Part shown: piece by piece, positions 34,861 to 45,176 of the stretch | How the letters are laid out: the number at the start of each line of letters is the position of its first letter | How positions within the stretch are numbered: the first letter of the stretch is position 1 | Assembly: GCA_913041085.1 (NCBI GenBank) | Contig: CAJWHN010000005.1 | Coordinates: forward strand, 1 to 46,461 | Source of the DNA: an uncultured Flavobacteriales bacterium | GTDB taxonomy: Bacteria; Bacteroidota; Bacteroidia; Flavobacteriales; UBA7312 | Length of the DNA stretch: 46,461 nucleotides | Direction of reading: 5' to 3' | The notes under the pieces: model-generated | Database searches by the model: none | What the model was told of the DNA's origin: nothing | The model's input: the letters and a program-made list of their open reading frames with translations, nothing else | Position numbers and translations under genes: made by a program

Positions 34861-35581
34861 GTTCAAGCTTTTTACCATCAAATACGGCATAGCTGTTGTA
34901 ATTTACCCACTCTCCTAAGTTAATATAAGTCGTATTGTTTCCTAAATCGACTTCTAATGGCAAGTGTCTGTGACCAAAAATGAAATAATCTACTTCAATA
35001 GTTTTCATCTTTTCCTTACAAAATTGAGTAAGCCATTCTTTCTCACCATGGTAACTTTCATCTTTTTCTCCATTGGCAATTCGACTTTTCTTAGACCAAT
35101 ATTGAGCTATTGAAATTCCTAAGTTAGGGTGTATTCTTTCAAATAGCCATTGACATAATTTATTTTTAAATATTTTTTTGATGAGTTTATAGCCATTATC
35201 TCCTGGCCCTAAGCCATCTCCATGACCAATAAAAAAATGCTTTCCCTTCAGTGAAATTTCTATTGGCTCTCTGTATATATGAGCATTTATTTCGTCTTCT
35301 AGGTAGTCAAAAAGCCACATGTCATGATTGCCCGTAAAAATGTGAATAGGAATACCTGAGTCGCTTATATCCGCTAATTTACCAAGTAACCGCACATAGC
35401 CTTTGGGTACAGCTTTTTTATATTCGAACCAAAAATCAAAGATATCACCTACCAGATAAATGGCTTCAGCATCACTTTTAATATCGTCTAGCCATTGGAC
35501 AAATAATTTCTCTCGCACCAAACTTTTTTCTCTGTTAGGAACGCCCAAGTGTAGGTCAGATGCGAAATATATTTTACTCAA
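34847..35581 (-). CDS. lpxH: UDP-2,3-diacylglucosamine diphosphatase-like metallophosphoesterase
   Basis: SDLHLG, GDIFDFWFEY, GNHD, HGDGLGPGD, FGHRHLP metallophosphoesterase motifs. Confidence 0.88.
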   Translation of the reverse strand: MSKIYFASDLHLGVPNREKSLVREKLFVQWLDDIKSDAEAIYLVGDIFDFWFEYKKAVPKGYVRLLGKLADISDSGIPIHIFTGNHDMWLFDYLEDEINAHIYREPIEISLKGKHFFIGHGDGLGPGDNGYKLIKKIFKNKLCQWLFERIHPNLGISIAQYWSKKSRIANGEKDESYHGEKEWLTQFCKEKMKTIEVDYFIFGHRHLPLEVDLGNNTTYINLGEWVNYNSYAVFDGKKLELKRY

Positions 35582-36689
35582 AGATTTCTTTTAATTTGTT
35601 AGCTAATATAGTACCTCTTAGATTACGGGCAATAATTATACCATTTTCATCTAGTAAAAATGTAGATGGAATACTTGTTAATCCATAATCTAAACATACG
35701 GAAGATTCAAAACCTTTCAATTGACTGACTTGTTTCCACTCTAGACCATCTTGATTTATAGCTTTTAACCAATCTGCTTTAGCATCTATGCTTTTAGTAG
35801 TGTCATTTAATGATATGCCAACAATCTCTAAGCCCATAGGGTTGTATTTTTTATACAAGTCCACAATCAGTGGGTTTTCTCTTCTACAAGGCACACACCA
35901 AGAAGCCCAAAAGTCAAGTAGTACGTAGGAGCCTTTAAGAGTAGATAACTCAAAGGGATTGCCATGACTATCATTAATTTTAAAATTAGGTGCTTGTGCA
36001 CCTATGGCTGTGTTTTTCTCACTATGTACTTTTTCTTTAATTTCATTAACCCAAAAATTATTAGGATAAAGTGAATCCAAATTGCTTGAAACCTTTTCGT
36101 AGTAATTAAAGTATTCAGCTACATTTCCCAGTTGTTGAAGTGTAATAAGGTTGATGAAGAGATTGGGGTTTTCATTAATAAAACGCTTCAATTCTTCCTC
36201 TTGTTGAAGTATAATGCTATCGTACCTTTTACGTATTCTTTCCAACACGATAGATTCTTCTACAGTGCCAACCGATTTTTGATACATGGTTTTGAGCGAA
36301 TCAGTTTTAAGTTTTATGGAATTAATAATTTCAAGTAATTGTGTATTTCCTTCTACCTCTTTACTTCCACTTGCTTGAAAATTTACTAGAGATGAAATAT
36401 CAGCTTTAAATACAATAGTATCTTTCTTCTGAATAGCTATCAAGCCATAGTTTTTTTCGGATTCTGTGACTCTGTAAAAGTTGATATAGTCAGCTTTGTA
36501 ATTAAAGGAGAAACTCTCGTTTTTGATTTGACAAGAATCTACTTTTTCAATATCATTAAGCGTTAATTTTTCTAAAAATATCCATTGTCCGTCCTCTGCA
36601 TTAGTAATAGTACCACTTATATTTCCTTCATCTATTGAGCAAGCCCCTAAGAATAAAATGCTGATAAAAAATAAAATATTTTTGAACAT
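35574..36689 (-). CDS. TlpA-like thiol-disulfide oxidoreductase lipoprotein (DUF4369-like N-terminus)
   Basis: LFLGACSID lipobox; GSYVLLDFWASWCVPCRRENPLIVDLY CxxC active site. Confidence 0.9.
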   Translation of the reverse strand: MFKNILFFISILFLGACSIDEGNISGTITNAEDGQWIFLEKLTLNDIEKVDSCQIKNESFSFNYKADYINFYRVTESEKNYGLIAIQKKDTIVFKADISSLVNFQASGSKEVEGNTQLLEIINSIKLKTDSLKTMYQKSVGTVEESIVLERIRKRYDSIILQQEEELKRFINENPNLFINLITLQQLGNVAEYFNYYEKVSSNLDSLYPNNFWVNEIKEKVHSEKNTAIGAQAPNFKINDSHGNPFELSTLKGSYVLLDFWASWCVPCRRENPLIVDLYKKYNPMGLEIVGISLNDTTKSIDAKADWLKAINQDGLEWKQVSQLKGFESSVCLDYGLTSIPSTFLLDENGIIIARNLRGTILANKLKEIFE

Positions 36690-36692
36690 AGT

Positions 36693-38144
36693 TTATTTTT
36701 CTAATTCTTCTCTTACTAATTGGTTGGCTATTTTGGGGTCTGCTTTTCCCCTAGACAGTTTCATTACTTCGCCCATAAATAAGCCTATAAGTCCTTTTTT
36801 ACCTGCTTTATATTCTAGGACTTTTTCTGGATATTTTGCAATTGCTTCTTCCACAAATGACTGCAGAGCATCGGTATTACTCTCTTGTATCCAATTATTT
36901 TTCTTTGCAATTTCTTCAGCAGAAATATCATTACCTATAAGTTCGCCAAAAATCTTTTGTGTTGCTACTGAGTTACTAACCTTTCCATCATCTACTAATT
37001 GTATAAGTTGTGCTAAGCGTTTAGTAGATATACTAAATTGACTCATTTCAATAGCATTTTCATTGAGGTAAGATTTTACACTTCCATTAACAAAATTGGC
37101 GGCAGCTTTGTAGTTTTTAGTATGCTGACATAGTTCGTTGAAGTATAAAGCAATGTCTTTTTCTTCAATGATGACATTGCTATCGTAATCAGAAAGACCG
37201 TATTCATTAGTAAATTTTCTAAATAACTCTTTAGGAAGTGGTGGAAGTGATTTTTTGACTTTCTCAATATAATCTTCATTAATATGGACTGGTTGTAAGT
37301 CTGGTTCAGGAAAATACCTGTAGTCGTTAGCATCTTCTTTACTTCGCATCAGAGATGTAGTTCCTTTATTGGCATTAAAACTTCGTGTTTGTTGTTCAAC
37401 TACACCACCATTTTCAAGGATTTCAATTTGACGATCCATTTCGTGTTCTATGGCTCTTTTTACGTTTCTTAAAGAGTTCATATTCTTAACCTCGGCTCTA
37501 TTTCCAAAGGTTTTACTGCCCTTGAGCATAACAGAAATGTTGGCATCACACCTTAAACTACCTTCTTCGAGGTTGCCATCACAAATATCTAGATAGCGAA
37601 CTAATTTCCTTACTTCCGTTAGATATTGGTAGGCTTCATCAGATGAACGTATATCGGGTTCAGATACAATCTCTATTAGCGCTACACCAGCTCTATTCAA
37701 ATCGACTAGAGAATTGAAGGGGTCTAGGTCGTGAATACTTTTACCCGCATCTTCCTCCATATGTATTCTAGTAATATTAATGGCCTTAGTATCTCCGTTG
37801 GCATCTTTAACGTTTATAACACCACCATTACATATTGGGGTTGTATCTTGGGTAATTTGATACCCTTTAGGTAAATCGGGATAAAAGTAGTTTTTACGAG
37901 AATACTCATTACGTTCTCTTATGTTTGAGCCACAAGCAATGCCCATTTTCACAGCGTATTCAATGACTTTGCTATTACTTTTTGGTAGAGTGCCAGGGTG
38001 ACCTAATGTGATTGGACTAGTCTGTGTATTTGGACTAGCACCGTATTCTGTAGAATCGTTACAGTAGGCTTTTGTTTTAGTAGAAAGCTGAGCGTGGACT
38101 TCTAATCCTACAACTAATTCGTATTTATCTCTAAGGCTACTCAT
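36693..38144 (-). CDS. gatB: Asp/Glu-tRNA(Asn/Gln) amidotransferase subunit B
   Basis: YELVVGLEVHAQLSTKTKAYC...LGHPGTLPKSN...RKNYFYPDLPKGYQITQ. Confidence 0.97.
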   Translation of the reverse strand: MSSLRDKYELVVGLEVHAQLSTKTKAYCNDSTEYGASPNTQTSPITLGHPGTLPKSNSKVIEYAVKMGIACGSNIRERNEYSRKNYFYPDLPKGYQITQDTTPICNGGVINVKDANGDTKAINITRIHMEEDAGKSIHDLDPFNSLVDLNRAGVALIEIVSEPDIRSSDEAYQYLTEVRKLVRYLDICDGNLEEGSLRCDANISVMLKGSKTFGNRAEVKNMNSLRNVKRAIEHEMDRQIEILENGGVVEQQTRSFNANKGTTSLMRSKEDANDYRYFPEPDLQPVHINEDYIEKVKKSLPPLPKELFRKFTNEYGLSDYDSNVIIEEKDIALYFNELCQHTKNYKAAANFVNGSVKSYLNENAIEMSQFSISTKRLAQLIQLVDDGKVSNSVATQKIFGELIGNDISAEEIAKKNNWIQESNTDALQSFVEEAIAKYPEKVLEYKAGKKGLIGLFMGEVMKLSRGKADPKIANQLVREELEK

Positions 38145-38167
38145 TGCTTAATTTTGTGTAAATATAA

Positions 38168-39451
38168 TTAAAGTATCTCTTCTAATGTTTCTTCAATTGA
38201 TAGGACAGTATTATCTAGCAATTCTTTGGTGTGAGTAGTTGATAAAAACAAACTTTCAAAAGCAGATGGAGCAAAGTAAACACCTCTTTTTAATACACCG
38301 TGAAAAAGGGTTTTAAATAAATCTGCATTAGCATTACAAGCGTCATCAAAATTATTAACTTCATCTACGTCAAAATGAAAGCTTATCATAGAACCGACTC
38401 TATTAATAGTGTATCTGAGGTTTTTATAATCGAACACACGTCTAAGTTCTTTTTCAAAATAGGCTGTGTTTTCTTCAAGTTGAGAATAAATACTTGGATT
38501 TTCGTTAAGTTCTTTTAATAATGTATAGCCACAGCCCATAGCTATAGGGTTTCCGCTTAGTGTTCCTGCTTGATATACTGGACCAACAGGAGCAACCATA
38601 TCCATAATTTCTTTTTTACCACCAAATGCACCAACAGGTAATCCTCCTCCAATAATTTTACCAAGAGTTACCATATCAGGAGTAACGCCATAATATTCAC
38701 TAGCGCCCCCTTTTGATAGTCTAAAGCCAGTCATCACTTCATCAAAAATCAAAACAATATAGTGTTCATTACATAGGCTTCTTAGTCCTTCCAAAAATCC
38801 TTTTTTAGGCGGGATACAACCCATATTTCCAGCAACTGGTTCAAGAATGATAGCGGCAATTTGATTGGGGTTATCTTCGATAATCTTTTTTACTGCTGAT
38901 AAATCATTGTAAGGAGCTAACAAAGTGTCTTGAGCAGTTCCTTTAGTTACTCCGGGACTATTAGGGACTCCTAGAGTAATTGCACCACTTCCTGCTTTAA
39001 TTAGAAAGGCATCAGCATGGCCATGATAATTACCTTCAAATTTGATAAATTTTTCTTTGTTAGTATAGCCTCGTGCTACACGTATAGCACTCATACAAGC
39101 TTCTGTGCCAGAATTGGTCATTCTCACCTTTTCTACTGCAGGTACCATTTCGCAAATTAACTCAGCTATGTCGGCTTCTAATTCGGTTGGTGCACCAAAA
39201 GAAGTGGTATTTTCAGTTGCTTTTTTTAGTGTTTCTACAATTGGTTTATGACAATGCCCTAAAATCATAGGTCCCCAAGATCCAATGTAATCAATGTAAT
39301 TCTTACCATCTACATCAGTAAGAATAGAACCTTTGGCAGATTTAAAAAATAAAGGTGTGCCACCAACAGAGCGGAAAGCTCTCACAGGAGAATTTACACC
39401 GCCAGGTATAAATAATTGAGCTCTTTCAAAGAGTAATTCACTGTTATTCAT
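38168..39451 (-). CDS. hemL: Glutamate-1-semialdehyde 2,1-aminomutase
   Basis: PGGVNSPVRAFRSVGGTPLFF; PLP-lysine region VTLGKIIGGGLPVGAFGG. Confidence 0.97.
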   Translation of the reverse strand: MNNSELLFERAQLFIPGGVNSPVRAFRSVGGTPLFFKSAKGSILTDVDGKNYIDYIGSWGPMILGHCHKPIVETLKKATENTTSFGAPTELEADIAELICEMVPAVEKVRMTNSGTEACMSAIRVARGYTNKEKFIKFEGNYHGHADAFLIKAGSGAITLGVPNSPGVTKGTAQDTLLAPYNDLSAVKKIIEDNPNQIAAIILEPVAGNMGCIPPKKGFLEGLRSLCNEHYIVLIFDEVMTGFRLSKGGASEYYGVTPDMVTLGKIIGGGLPVGAFGGKKEIMDMVAPVGPVYQAGTLSGNPIAMGCGYTLLKELNENPSIYSQLEENTAYFEKELRRVFDYKNLRYTINRVGSMISFHFDVDEVNNFDDACNANADLFKTLFHGVLKRGVYFAPSAFESLFLSTTHTKELLDNTVLSIEETLEEIL

Positions 39452-40424
39452 TGTTCAATAGTTTAGAAGCTTCTTTAGCGAAGTAGCTTGCAATGAGTTT
39501 TGCTCCTGCTCTTTTAAAACCAATTAATGATTCCATCATAGTATTATCGTGGTCTAGCCACCCTTTTTCACTAGCTGCTTTAATCATGGCATATTCTCCA
39601 GATACTTGATATACACTAACAGGCACATCAAATTGTTTGCTGATTTGTTTTACCATATCTAGATAGGGCATTCCCGGTTTTACCATTACAATATCAGCGC
39701 CTTCATCAATATCGTTATCTACTTCTGCCATAGCTTCAGATGAATTAGCTGGATTCATTTGATAGGTTTTTTTATCGCCAAAACCTGGAGCAGAGTCTAG
39801 GGCATCTCTGAAAGGACCATAGAACGAAGAAGCGTATTTTACACTATACGACATAATGCCAACATCGGTATAACCTTCGTTCTCTAACTTTTCTCTAATA
39901 GCACCTATTCGTCCGTCCATCATATCCGATGGAGCAACCATATCAACTCCCGCTTGTGCGTGTGAAAGGGCCATTTCTGCTAACACTTCAATAGTTTCGT
40001 CGTTCAGTATTTCTTGACCATCAACGATACCATCGTGACCATTAATAGAGTAGGGGTCGAGAGCAATATCGCTCATAAGATACATATTGGGCACTTCAGC
40101 TTTCAATTTTTTTATGGCTCTTTGCATAAGTCCATTTGGATTAATAGCTTCTTTACCCTCATTATCTTTGAGAGAATCGTCAACTTTAGCAAAAAGTAGT
40201 GCCGAGCGTATACCTAAATTATAGCACTCTTTAACTTCTCCGACTAGTAAGTCTAGTGTGTAACGAAAATAACCAGGCATAGAGGCTATTTCTTCTTTTT
40301 TATTTTCTCCTTCCATAAAGAATAAAGGAACAATAAAGTCACTAGGGTGCAGTCTATTTTCTTGTGCCATTGCTCTTATGGCACTATTCTTTCTCAATCT
40401 TCTATTTCTATTTTCTGGAAACAT
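39444..40424 (-). CDS. hemB: Delta-aminolevulinic acid dehydratase (Asp-rich metal-site type)
   Basis: MSDIALDPYSINGHDGIV; AGVDMVAPSDMMDGR; VMVKPGMPYLD. Confidence 0.97.
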   Translation of the reverse strand: MFPENRNRRLRKNSAIRAMAQENRLHPSDFIVPLFFMEGENKKEEIASMPGYFRYTLDLLVGEVKECYNLGIRSALLFAKVDDSLKDNEGKEAINPNGLMQRAIKKLKAEVPNMYLMSDIALDPYSINGHDGIVDGQEILNDETIEVLAEMALSHAQAGVDMVAPSDMMDGRIGAIREKLENEGYTDVGIMSYSVKYASSFYGPFRDALDSAPGFGDKKTYQMNPANSSEAMAEVDNDIDEGADIVMVKPGMPYLDMVKQISKQFDVPVSVYQVSGEYAMIKAASEKGWLDHDNTMMESLIGFKRAGAKLIASYFAKEASKLLNNE

Positions 40425-40434
40425 AATATCTGAT

Positions 40435-41343
40435 TTAAGCCCAATCTACTGGGTTTTTTAATACTTCAATGAGTTGTTCTTCAGGACTTCCCAATTTAGG
40501 TTTATGGTTATATTCCCACCTTACGGTAGATGGTAAACTCATAAGAATGGATTCTATCCTTCCTTTTGTTTTAATCCCGAAGTGTGTTCCTCTATCATGC
40601 AATAGGTTAAACTCTACATAACGCCCTCTACGTATTTCTTGCCAAACTTTTTCTTCTGGAGTGTAGCTTTCATTCTTGTGCTTTTCTACTATTGGTAGGT
40701 AGGCTTCTAAAAAGGCGTTGCCTGAATCTATGCTGAAATTCATAATTTCTTGTATGCTTTTGTGGTCATTTTCTCTCTGATAATCGAAGAAAATTCCTCC
40801 TATGCCTCGACACTCATCACGGTGTGAGTTGTAAAAATAAGTGTCACACTCTTTCTTAAAGTTAGTATAGTAAGATGTATCGTGCTTATCACAAACGTTT
40901 TTGTTGACTTGATGGAAATGTTTAGCATCTTCTTCATCAAGATAGTAGGGGGTAAGGTCTGTGCCACCACCAAACCATGCAGTTTTAAGGTTACCAACCT
41001 TATCGTACATCTCAAAATAACGCCAATTGGCATGTACAGTTGGTACTTTTGGGCTTTTAGGATGAATAACTAGAGATAATCCACAGGCATAAAATGTAGC
41101 CTCATCAACTTTAAATTTTTCTTTAAATAATTCTGGTAAGTCGCCATGAACAACGGATACGTTTACTCCACCTTTTTCTATGACCTTTCCGTTATTGAGG
41201 ATTCGTGTTTTACCACCGCCACCACCATCTCTTTGCCATTGGTCTTCAACGAATTGACCTTGAGTATCAGCATGTTCTAAGCCTTTGCAAATTCGATTTT
41301 GCAAGTCAAAAATATGTGCTTCGAAAATTGCTTTGATGGACAT
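40435..41343 (-). CDS. hemF: Oxygen-dependent coproporphyrinogen III oxidase
   Basis: WQRDGGGGGKTRIL; WFGGGTDLTPYYLDEEDAKHFH; RRGRYVEFNLLHDRGTHFGI. Confidence 0.97.
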   Translation of the reverse strand: MSIKAIFEAHIFDLQNRICKGLEHADTQGQFVEDQWQRDGGGGGKTRILNNGKVIEKGGVNVSVVHGDLPELFKEKFKVDEATFYACGLSLVIHPKSPKVPTVHANWRYFEMYDKVGNLKTAWFGGGTDLTPYYLDEEDAKHFHQVNKNVCDKHDTSYYTNFKKECDTYFYNSHRDECRGIGGIFFDYQRENDHKSIQEIMNFSIDSGNAFLEAYLPIVEKHKNESYTPEEKVWQEIRRGRYVEFNLLHDRGTHFGIKTKGRIESILMSLPSTVRWEYNHKPKLGSPEEQLIEVLKNPVDWA

Positions 41344-42383
41344 TACGCAGAGTAGTTTTTTATAGCATTAATAAATACTTTAGCATTTTCAACTGGAACT
41401 GTAGGCAGTATTCCGTGTCCTAAATTAGCGATGTATCTGTCTTTTCCAAAGCCATCAACCATTTCTTTAGCAAGTCGTTCTATTTCACTATGAGGAGCGA
41501 ATAACCAGGCAGGGTCAAAATTACCTTGAAGGGTAATGTTTGGACCAGCTAATTTTCTAGCCTCTTTTGGTGTAAGTGCCCAATCCACACCAATGGCATT
41601 AGTACCTAACTTGACTAAGTCTTTTATTGCATACCACGCACCCTTGGCAAATACTATGGTTGGTGCACCAATAATGTTGTCAACGATTTGCTTTATGTAA
41701 GGTAATGCAAACTCTTGAAAATCTTTGGGTGATAGCAGACCAGCCCATGAATCAAACAGTTGAACGGCTTGAGCACCAGCTTCAATTTGTGCGTTGAGGT
41801 AAGCTATGGTAGTATCGGTAATTTTTTGAAGTAGAAGATGTGCAGCATCTCTTTGCGAATGACAAAATGCTTTGGTCTGAGAAAAATCTTTTGAACCTTG
41901 ACCTTGAACCATGTAACATAGTATTGTAAATGGTGCACCAGCAAAGCCTATCAACGGAACTTTTCCATTTAAATCTTGCCGCGTTAATGTAACGGCATCC
42001 ATCACATAACCTAATTTTTCTTGTACATCAGGTACTTGTATTGCTTCAGCATCTTTTAGATTGTTTACCGTTTGAGGAAGATATGGACCTTTACCTGCAA
42101 TCATTTGCACTTCATAACCTAAAGCTTGAGGAACAACCAAGATGTCAGAAAATAATATAGCTGCATCTGTACCAACTTGATCAATAGGCATAATCGTAAT
42201 CTCTGAAACTAACTCTGGTGTTTCGCAACGTTCGAAGAAAGAATACTTTTCTCTCAAAACGCGATAGTCGGGTAGGAATCGTCCAGCTTGACGCATCATC
42301 CACACAGGGGGTCTCTCTACCTTTTCGCCATTTAGTGTTCTTAGCAATAAATCATTCTTTAGTTCTGGAAAATCGTGTTTCAT
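41343..42383 (-). CDS. hemE: Uroporphyrinogen decarboxylase
   Basis: RPPVWMMRQAGRFLPDYRVLR; GFAGAPFTILCYMVQG. Confidence 0.97.
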   Translation of the reverse strand: MKHDFPELKNDLLLRTLNGEKVERPPVWMMRQAGRFLPDYRVLREKYSFFERCETPELVSEITIMPIDQVGTDAAILFSDILVVPQALGYEVQMIAGKGPYLPQTVNNLKDAEAIQVPDVQEKLGYVMDAVTLTRQDLNGKVPLIGFAGAPFTILCYMVQGQGSKDFSQTKAFCHSQRDAAHLLLQKITDTTIAYLNAQIEAGAQAVQLFDSWAGLLSPKDFQEFALPYIKQIVDNIIGAPTIVFAKGAWYAIKDLVKLGTNAIGVDWALTPKEARKLAGPNITLQGNFDPAWLFAPHSEIERLAKEMVDGFGKDRYIANLGHGILPTVPVENAKVFINAIKNYSA

Positions 42384-43057
42384 TGATTAAAATAGTGTTT
42401 AGCAATATCTACTAAGCTTTGTGGCGTAGTGGACTTACTTGTTATGCATTTTTGTCCTTCATTATTTAGTGCTTGAGCTGTTGTGGGTCCTATAGCAAAA
42501 CATGGTAAATTCATAAATCCTCCATTTTGAGCTAGTGAATAAACCGAGCTAGGACTCATAAAAGCTAAGCCGTCAATAGATTGCAAATTTACGGTTTTAT
42601 TGAGATTTTTGCTCTCATAAACAACGACTTCTTTTAGCTTAATAGCATGAGATGTTAAAAGGTCAGGTAACTCATCTCGTCTTCTGTTTCCACAGATAAA
42701 AATCACTTCTTCTAATTGTTCTTTAATTATCAGTTTAGCGACTTCAAGGGCAGAGGCTATTTTTGGAATTGTGGCAGTAGGTAATAAACTGGCCGTTTTT
42801 TCTCCAACAGCATAAATCGATTGAGATAAGGGAATTTTATTCTTTAAAACAATTTCAACGGCATTTCTACTAGTAAAAACCCAAGTTTTATTTTGGTCTA
42901 ATTCTCCTTTGTCAAATGGTATTTCTGATATCTGAATAAGCCCATCGCAAGATACTTTCAGTTTCTTGTCTGAATTCAATTCTTTTAATGTCTGTTCTGA
43001 TAAGTCATTAAGAAAAAGAAGATGTTTAGCTGTACTTTTCATTTTCTGCTGATTCAA
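42380..43057 (-). CDS. hemD: Uroporphyrinogen-III synthase
   Basis: Divergent HemD-like: WVFTSRNAVEIVL, AVGEKTASLL, FMSPSSVYSL, CFAIGPTTAQAL; between hemC and hemE; start may be the internal Met at about 43042. Confidence 0.9.
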   Translation of the reverse strand: MNQQKMKSTAKHLLFLNDLSEQTLKELNSDKKLKVSCDGLIQISEIPFDKGELDQNKTWVFTSRNAVEIVLKNKIPLSQSIYAVGEKTASLLPTATIPKIASALEVAKLIIKEQLEEVIFICGNRRRDELPDLLTSHAIKLKEVVVYESKNLNKTVNLQSIDGLAFMSPSSVYSLAQNGGFMNLPCFAIGPTTAQALNNEGQKCITSKSTTPQSLVDIAKHYFNQ

Positions 43058-43940
43058 TCAGTTTTTCAGCACCTTTATCTAGTGCTTCTTGGGCAGCTCT
43101 TTGAGCTAAATGAAGTCCGTTTGCTTTGTCATCTTTTAAGGAAATTGTAATTTTTTCTTTACCATCAGTGCTTACTACAACCCCCTCGAAGGAAAGTGTA
43201 TTCTCTGAAAGAGTCACATGAGCGCCGACTGGTGCTGAACAACCTCCGTTCAGTATATTTAAAAATGACCGTTCTATGCTTGTGCAAAGTGCTGTGCTTT
43301 CATCATTAAGTTCGTTGACTATACTTTTTATGGATTCATTTTCTGCATGACAAATAATCGCTACTGCTCCTTGTGCTGGTGCAGATACCATCCACGATAA
43401 TTCTTGCTCTATTTCGTTTTCAAGACCTAATCGAATGAGCCCTGCACTAGCGAGTATGGTGGCGTCCCATTGACTATCTTTAAGTTTTTGAATACGAGTA
43501 GGAACATTCCCTCTTATATCCACCATTTTGTGGTGAGGGTATTTGTTTAGCCATTGTGCTTTTCTTCTATTGCTGCTAGTAGCAATTACAGCAGAATTAT
43601 TATTGAGGAAGTCCAAGTCCTTGCGACATACGACTGCGTCTGTTGAGTTTTCTCTTTTTAGGATAGCACATACTTCCAAATTTGATTCTAATACAGTAGG
43701 GATATCTTTAAAAGAGTGAACAGCAATGTCTATTGTTTTATTAAGAATTACATCGTCTAGAGCTTTGGTAAAAACACCTTTTCCACCCATTAGTGGTAGT
43801 GGTGTGTCAAGTACTTTATCACCTTCCGACTCAATGAGTATCAGTTCATAGGTGTGACCAAGTTCTGTTAGTCTATCGGCAACGTGATGGGTTTGCCATA
43901 GGGCTAATTTACTTTTACGACTACCAATTTTAATGTGCAT
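43026..43940 (-). CDS. hemC: Hydroxymethylbilane synthase
   Basis: IKIGSRKSKLALWQTHHV; VHSFKDIPT; LNGGCSAPVGAH dipyrromethane Cys. Confidence 0.97.
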   Translation of the reverse strand: MHIKIGSRKSKLALWQTHHVADRLTELGHTYELILIESEGDKVLDTPLPLMGGKGVFTKALDDVILNKTIDIAVHSFKDIPTVLESNLEVCAILKRENSTDAVVCRKDLDFLNNNSAVIATSSNRRKAQWLNKYPHHKMVDIRGNVPTRIQKLKDSQWDATILASAGLIRLGLENEIEQELSWMVSAPAQGAVAIICHAENESIKSIVNELNDESTALCTSIERSFLNILNGGCSAPVGAHVTLSENTLSFEGVVVSTDGKEKITISLKDDKANGLHLAQRAAQEALDKGAEKLIESAENEKYS

Positions 43941-45176
43941 CTAATTGATTTTGTACATTTCTCGCATAACTTCCAATATATCTTCGTCAACACGATATCT
44001 GTTACGAAGATACTCAATGTTTTTGCTAGAAATCTTTTTAACGATACTATCGATAAGTGGTTTAATGCGTTCCAATTCATCTTGCTGATATTGTCCCTTG
44101 TATTTCTCAATTTCTGAATTTTTCATTTCTTCAAATGTCATCTTCAGATTCTTGATTGTTGGACCTAGAGTGTGCAACTTCGACCAATCTTCAAACTCTA
44201 GTTTGTGAAGGTTGATGATGGTTTTTGCTTTTGGTATATCTTTCTTCCTCTTATCAAGTGTTTTGTCAGCTTCGGCATTGAGCTGGTCCATGTCTACCAA
44301 TTTTATGTATTGGTTTGAAGCAAGTTTGGGGTCTATATTTCTAGGAACAGATAAATCAATAAATAATTTTTCTGAATTTAAATTAGTAATATGTTCCTCA
44401 TTTATGGTGTATTCTTTTGAGCTTGTAGCAACCACTAAAACATCAGCTTTTACAATTTCTTGAACTAGAGATTCTATAGGAGCATAGTTTACTTTTTGAG
44501 TTTTTGCAATCTCTTGAGCCTTTTCTAGTGTTCTGTTGATAATAGTTATTTGGGCTTTGGTTTGGCTATTCAAATTTTCTAAAGTACGTTGGCCTATTTC
44601 ACCAGTACCAAAAACTAGAATTTTTTTGTCTTTTCGTAGATGTTCTGTTTTTAGTCTGATTTTAAGCACAGCAGCATGAGCAACAGAGGCTGCACCTTTG
44701 CTGATGGTTGTAAACGATTGGACCTCCTTGTTTGCTTTAAAGACAAATTGTAAAAGCCTATCCATATGGCTATTGATACAATCGTTATTTTTGGCAACTT
44801 CTACGCCTTCTTTGACTTGTGAAAAGATTTGTAAATCGCCTAATATTTGAGAGTCGATACCTGTACTGACTTCAAATAAATTTTGAATAGCCTCATCACC
44901 TTTTAGTATAAAACCGTACTTTTCGAATTTATCATTTTGATTACCACTGTATTTTATAAACTTTTTTTTGAGTTGATGAATATTGGTATTGTTGGCAAAT
45001 ACTTGGGTGCGATTGCATGTTGATACGGTGAATGCCGACCCGCCAAGTGCTTTTAAATCAGAGATAAAATCAATGGAATGTTGTTTGTCAATACTGAATT
45101 GCTCTCTAATTTCTAGTGGACAATTCCAATGACTGATACCTATACTATAAAATGAGTTTGACATGCAATTACACAC
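43941..45176 (-). CDS. hemA: Glutamyl-tRNA reductase
   Basis: FTVSTCNRTQVF catalytic Cys; ILGDLQIFSQVKEG; VFGTGEIGQRT; true start probably MSNSFYSIG a few codons downstream. Confidence 0.96.
   Translation of the reverse strand: MCNCMSNSFYSIGISHWNCPLEIREQFSIDKQHSIDFISDLKALGGSAFTVSTCNRTQVFANNTNIHQLKKKFIKYSGNQNDKFEKYGFILKGDEAIQNLFEVSTGIDSQILGDLQIFSQVKEGVEVAKNNDCINSHMDRLLQFVFKANKEVQSFTTISKGAASVAHAAVLKIRLKTEHLRKDKKILVFGTGEIGQRTLENLNSQTKAQITIINRTLEKAQEIAKTQKVNYAPIESLVQEIVKADVLVVATSSKEYTINEEHITNLNSEKLFIDLSVPRNIDPKLASNQYIKLVDMDQLNAEADKTLDKRKKDIPKAKTIINLHKLEFEDWSKLHTLGPTIKNLKMTFEEMKNSEIEKYKGQYQQDELERIKPLIDSIVKKISSKNIEYLRNRYRVDEDILEVMREMYKIN

Noticed and set aside
42380-43057. hemD looked divergent enough to be a novel protein
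   Set aside because: Short motifs and position between hemC and hemE fit uroporphyrinogen-III synthase, a family with normally low sequence conservation.
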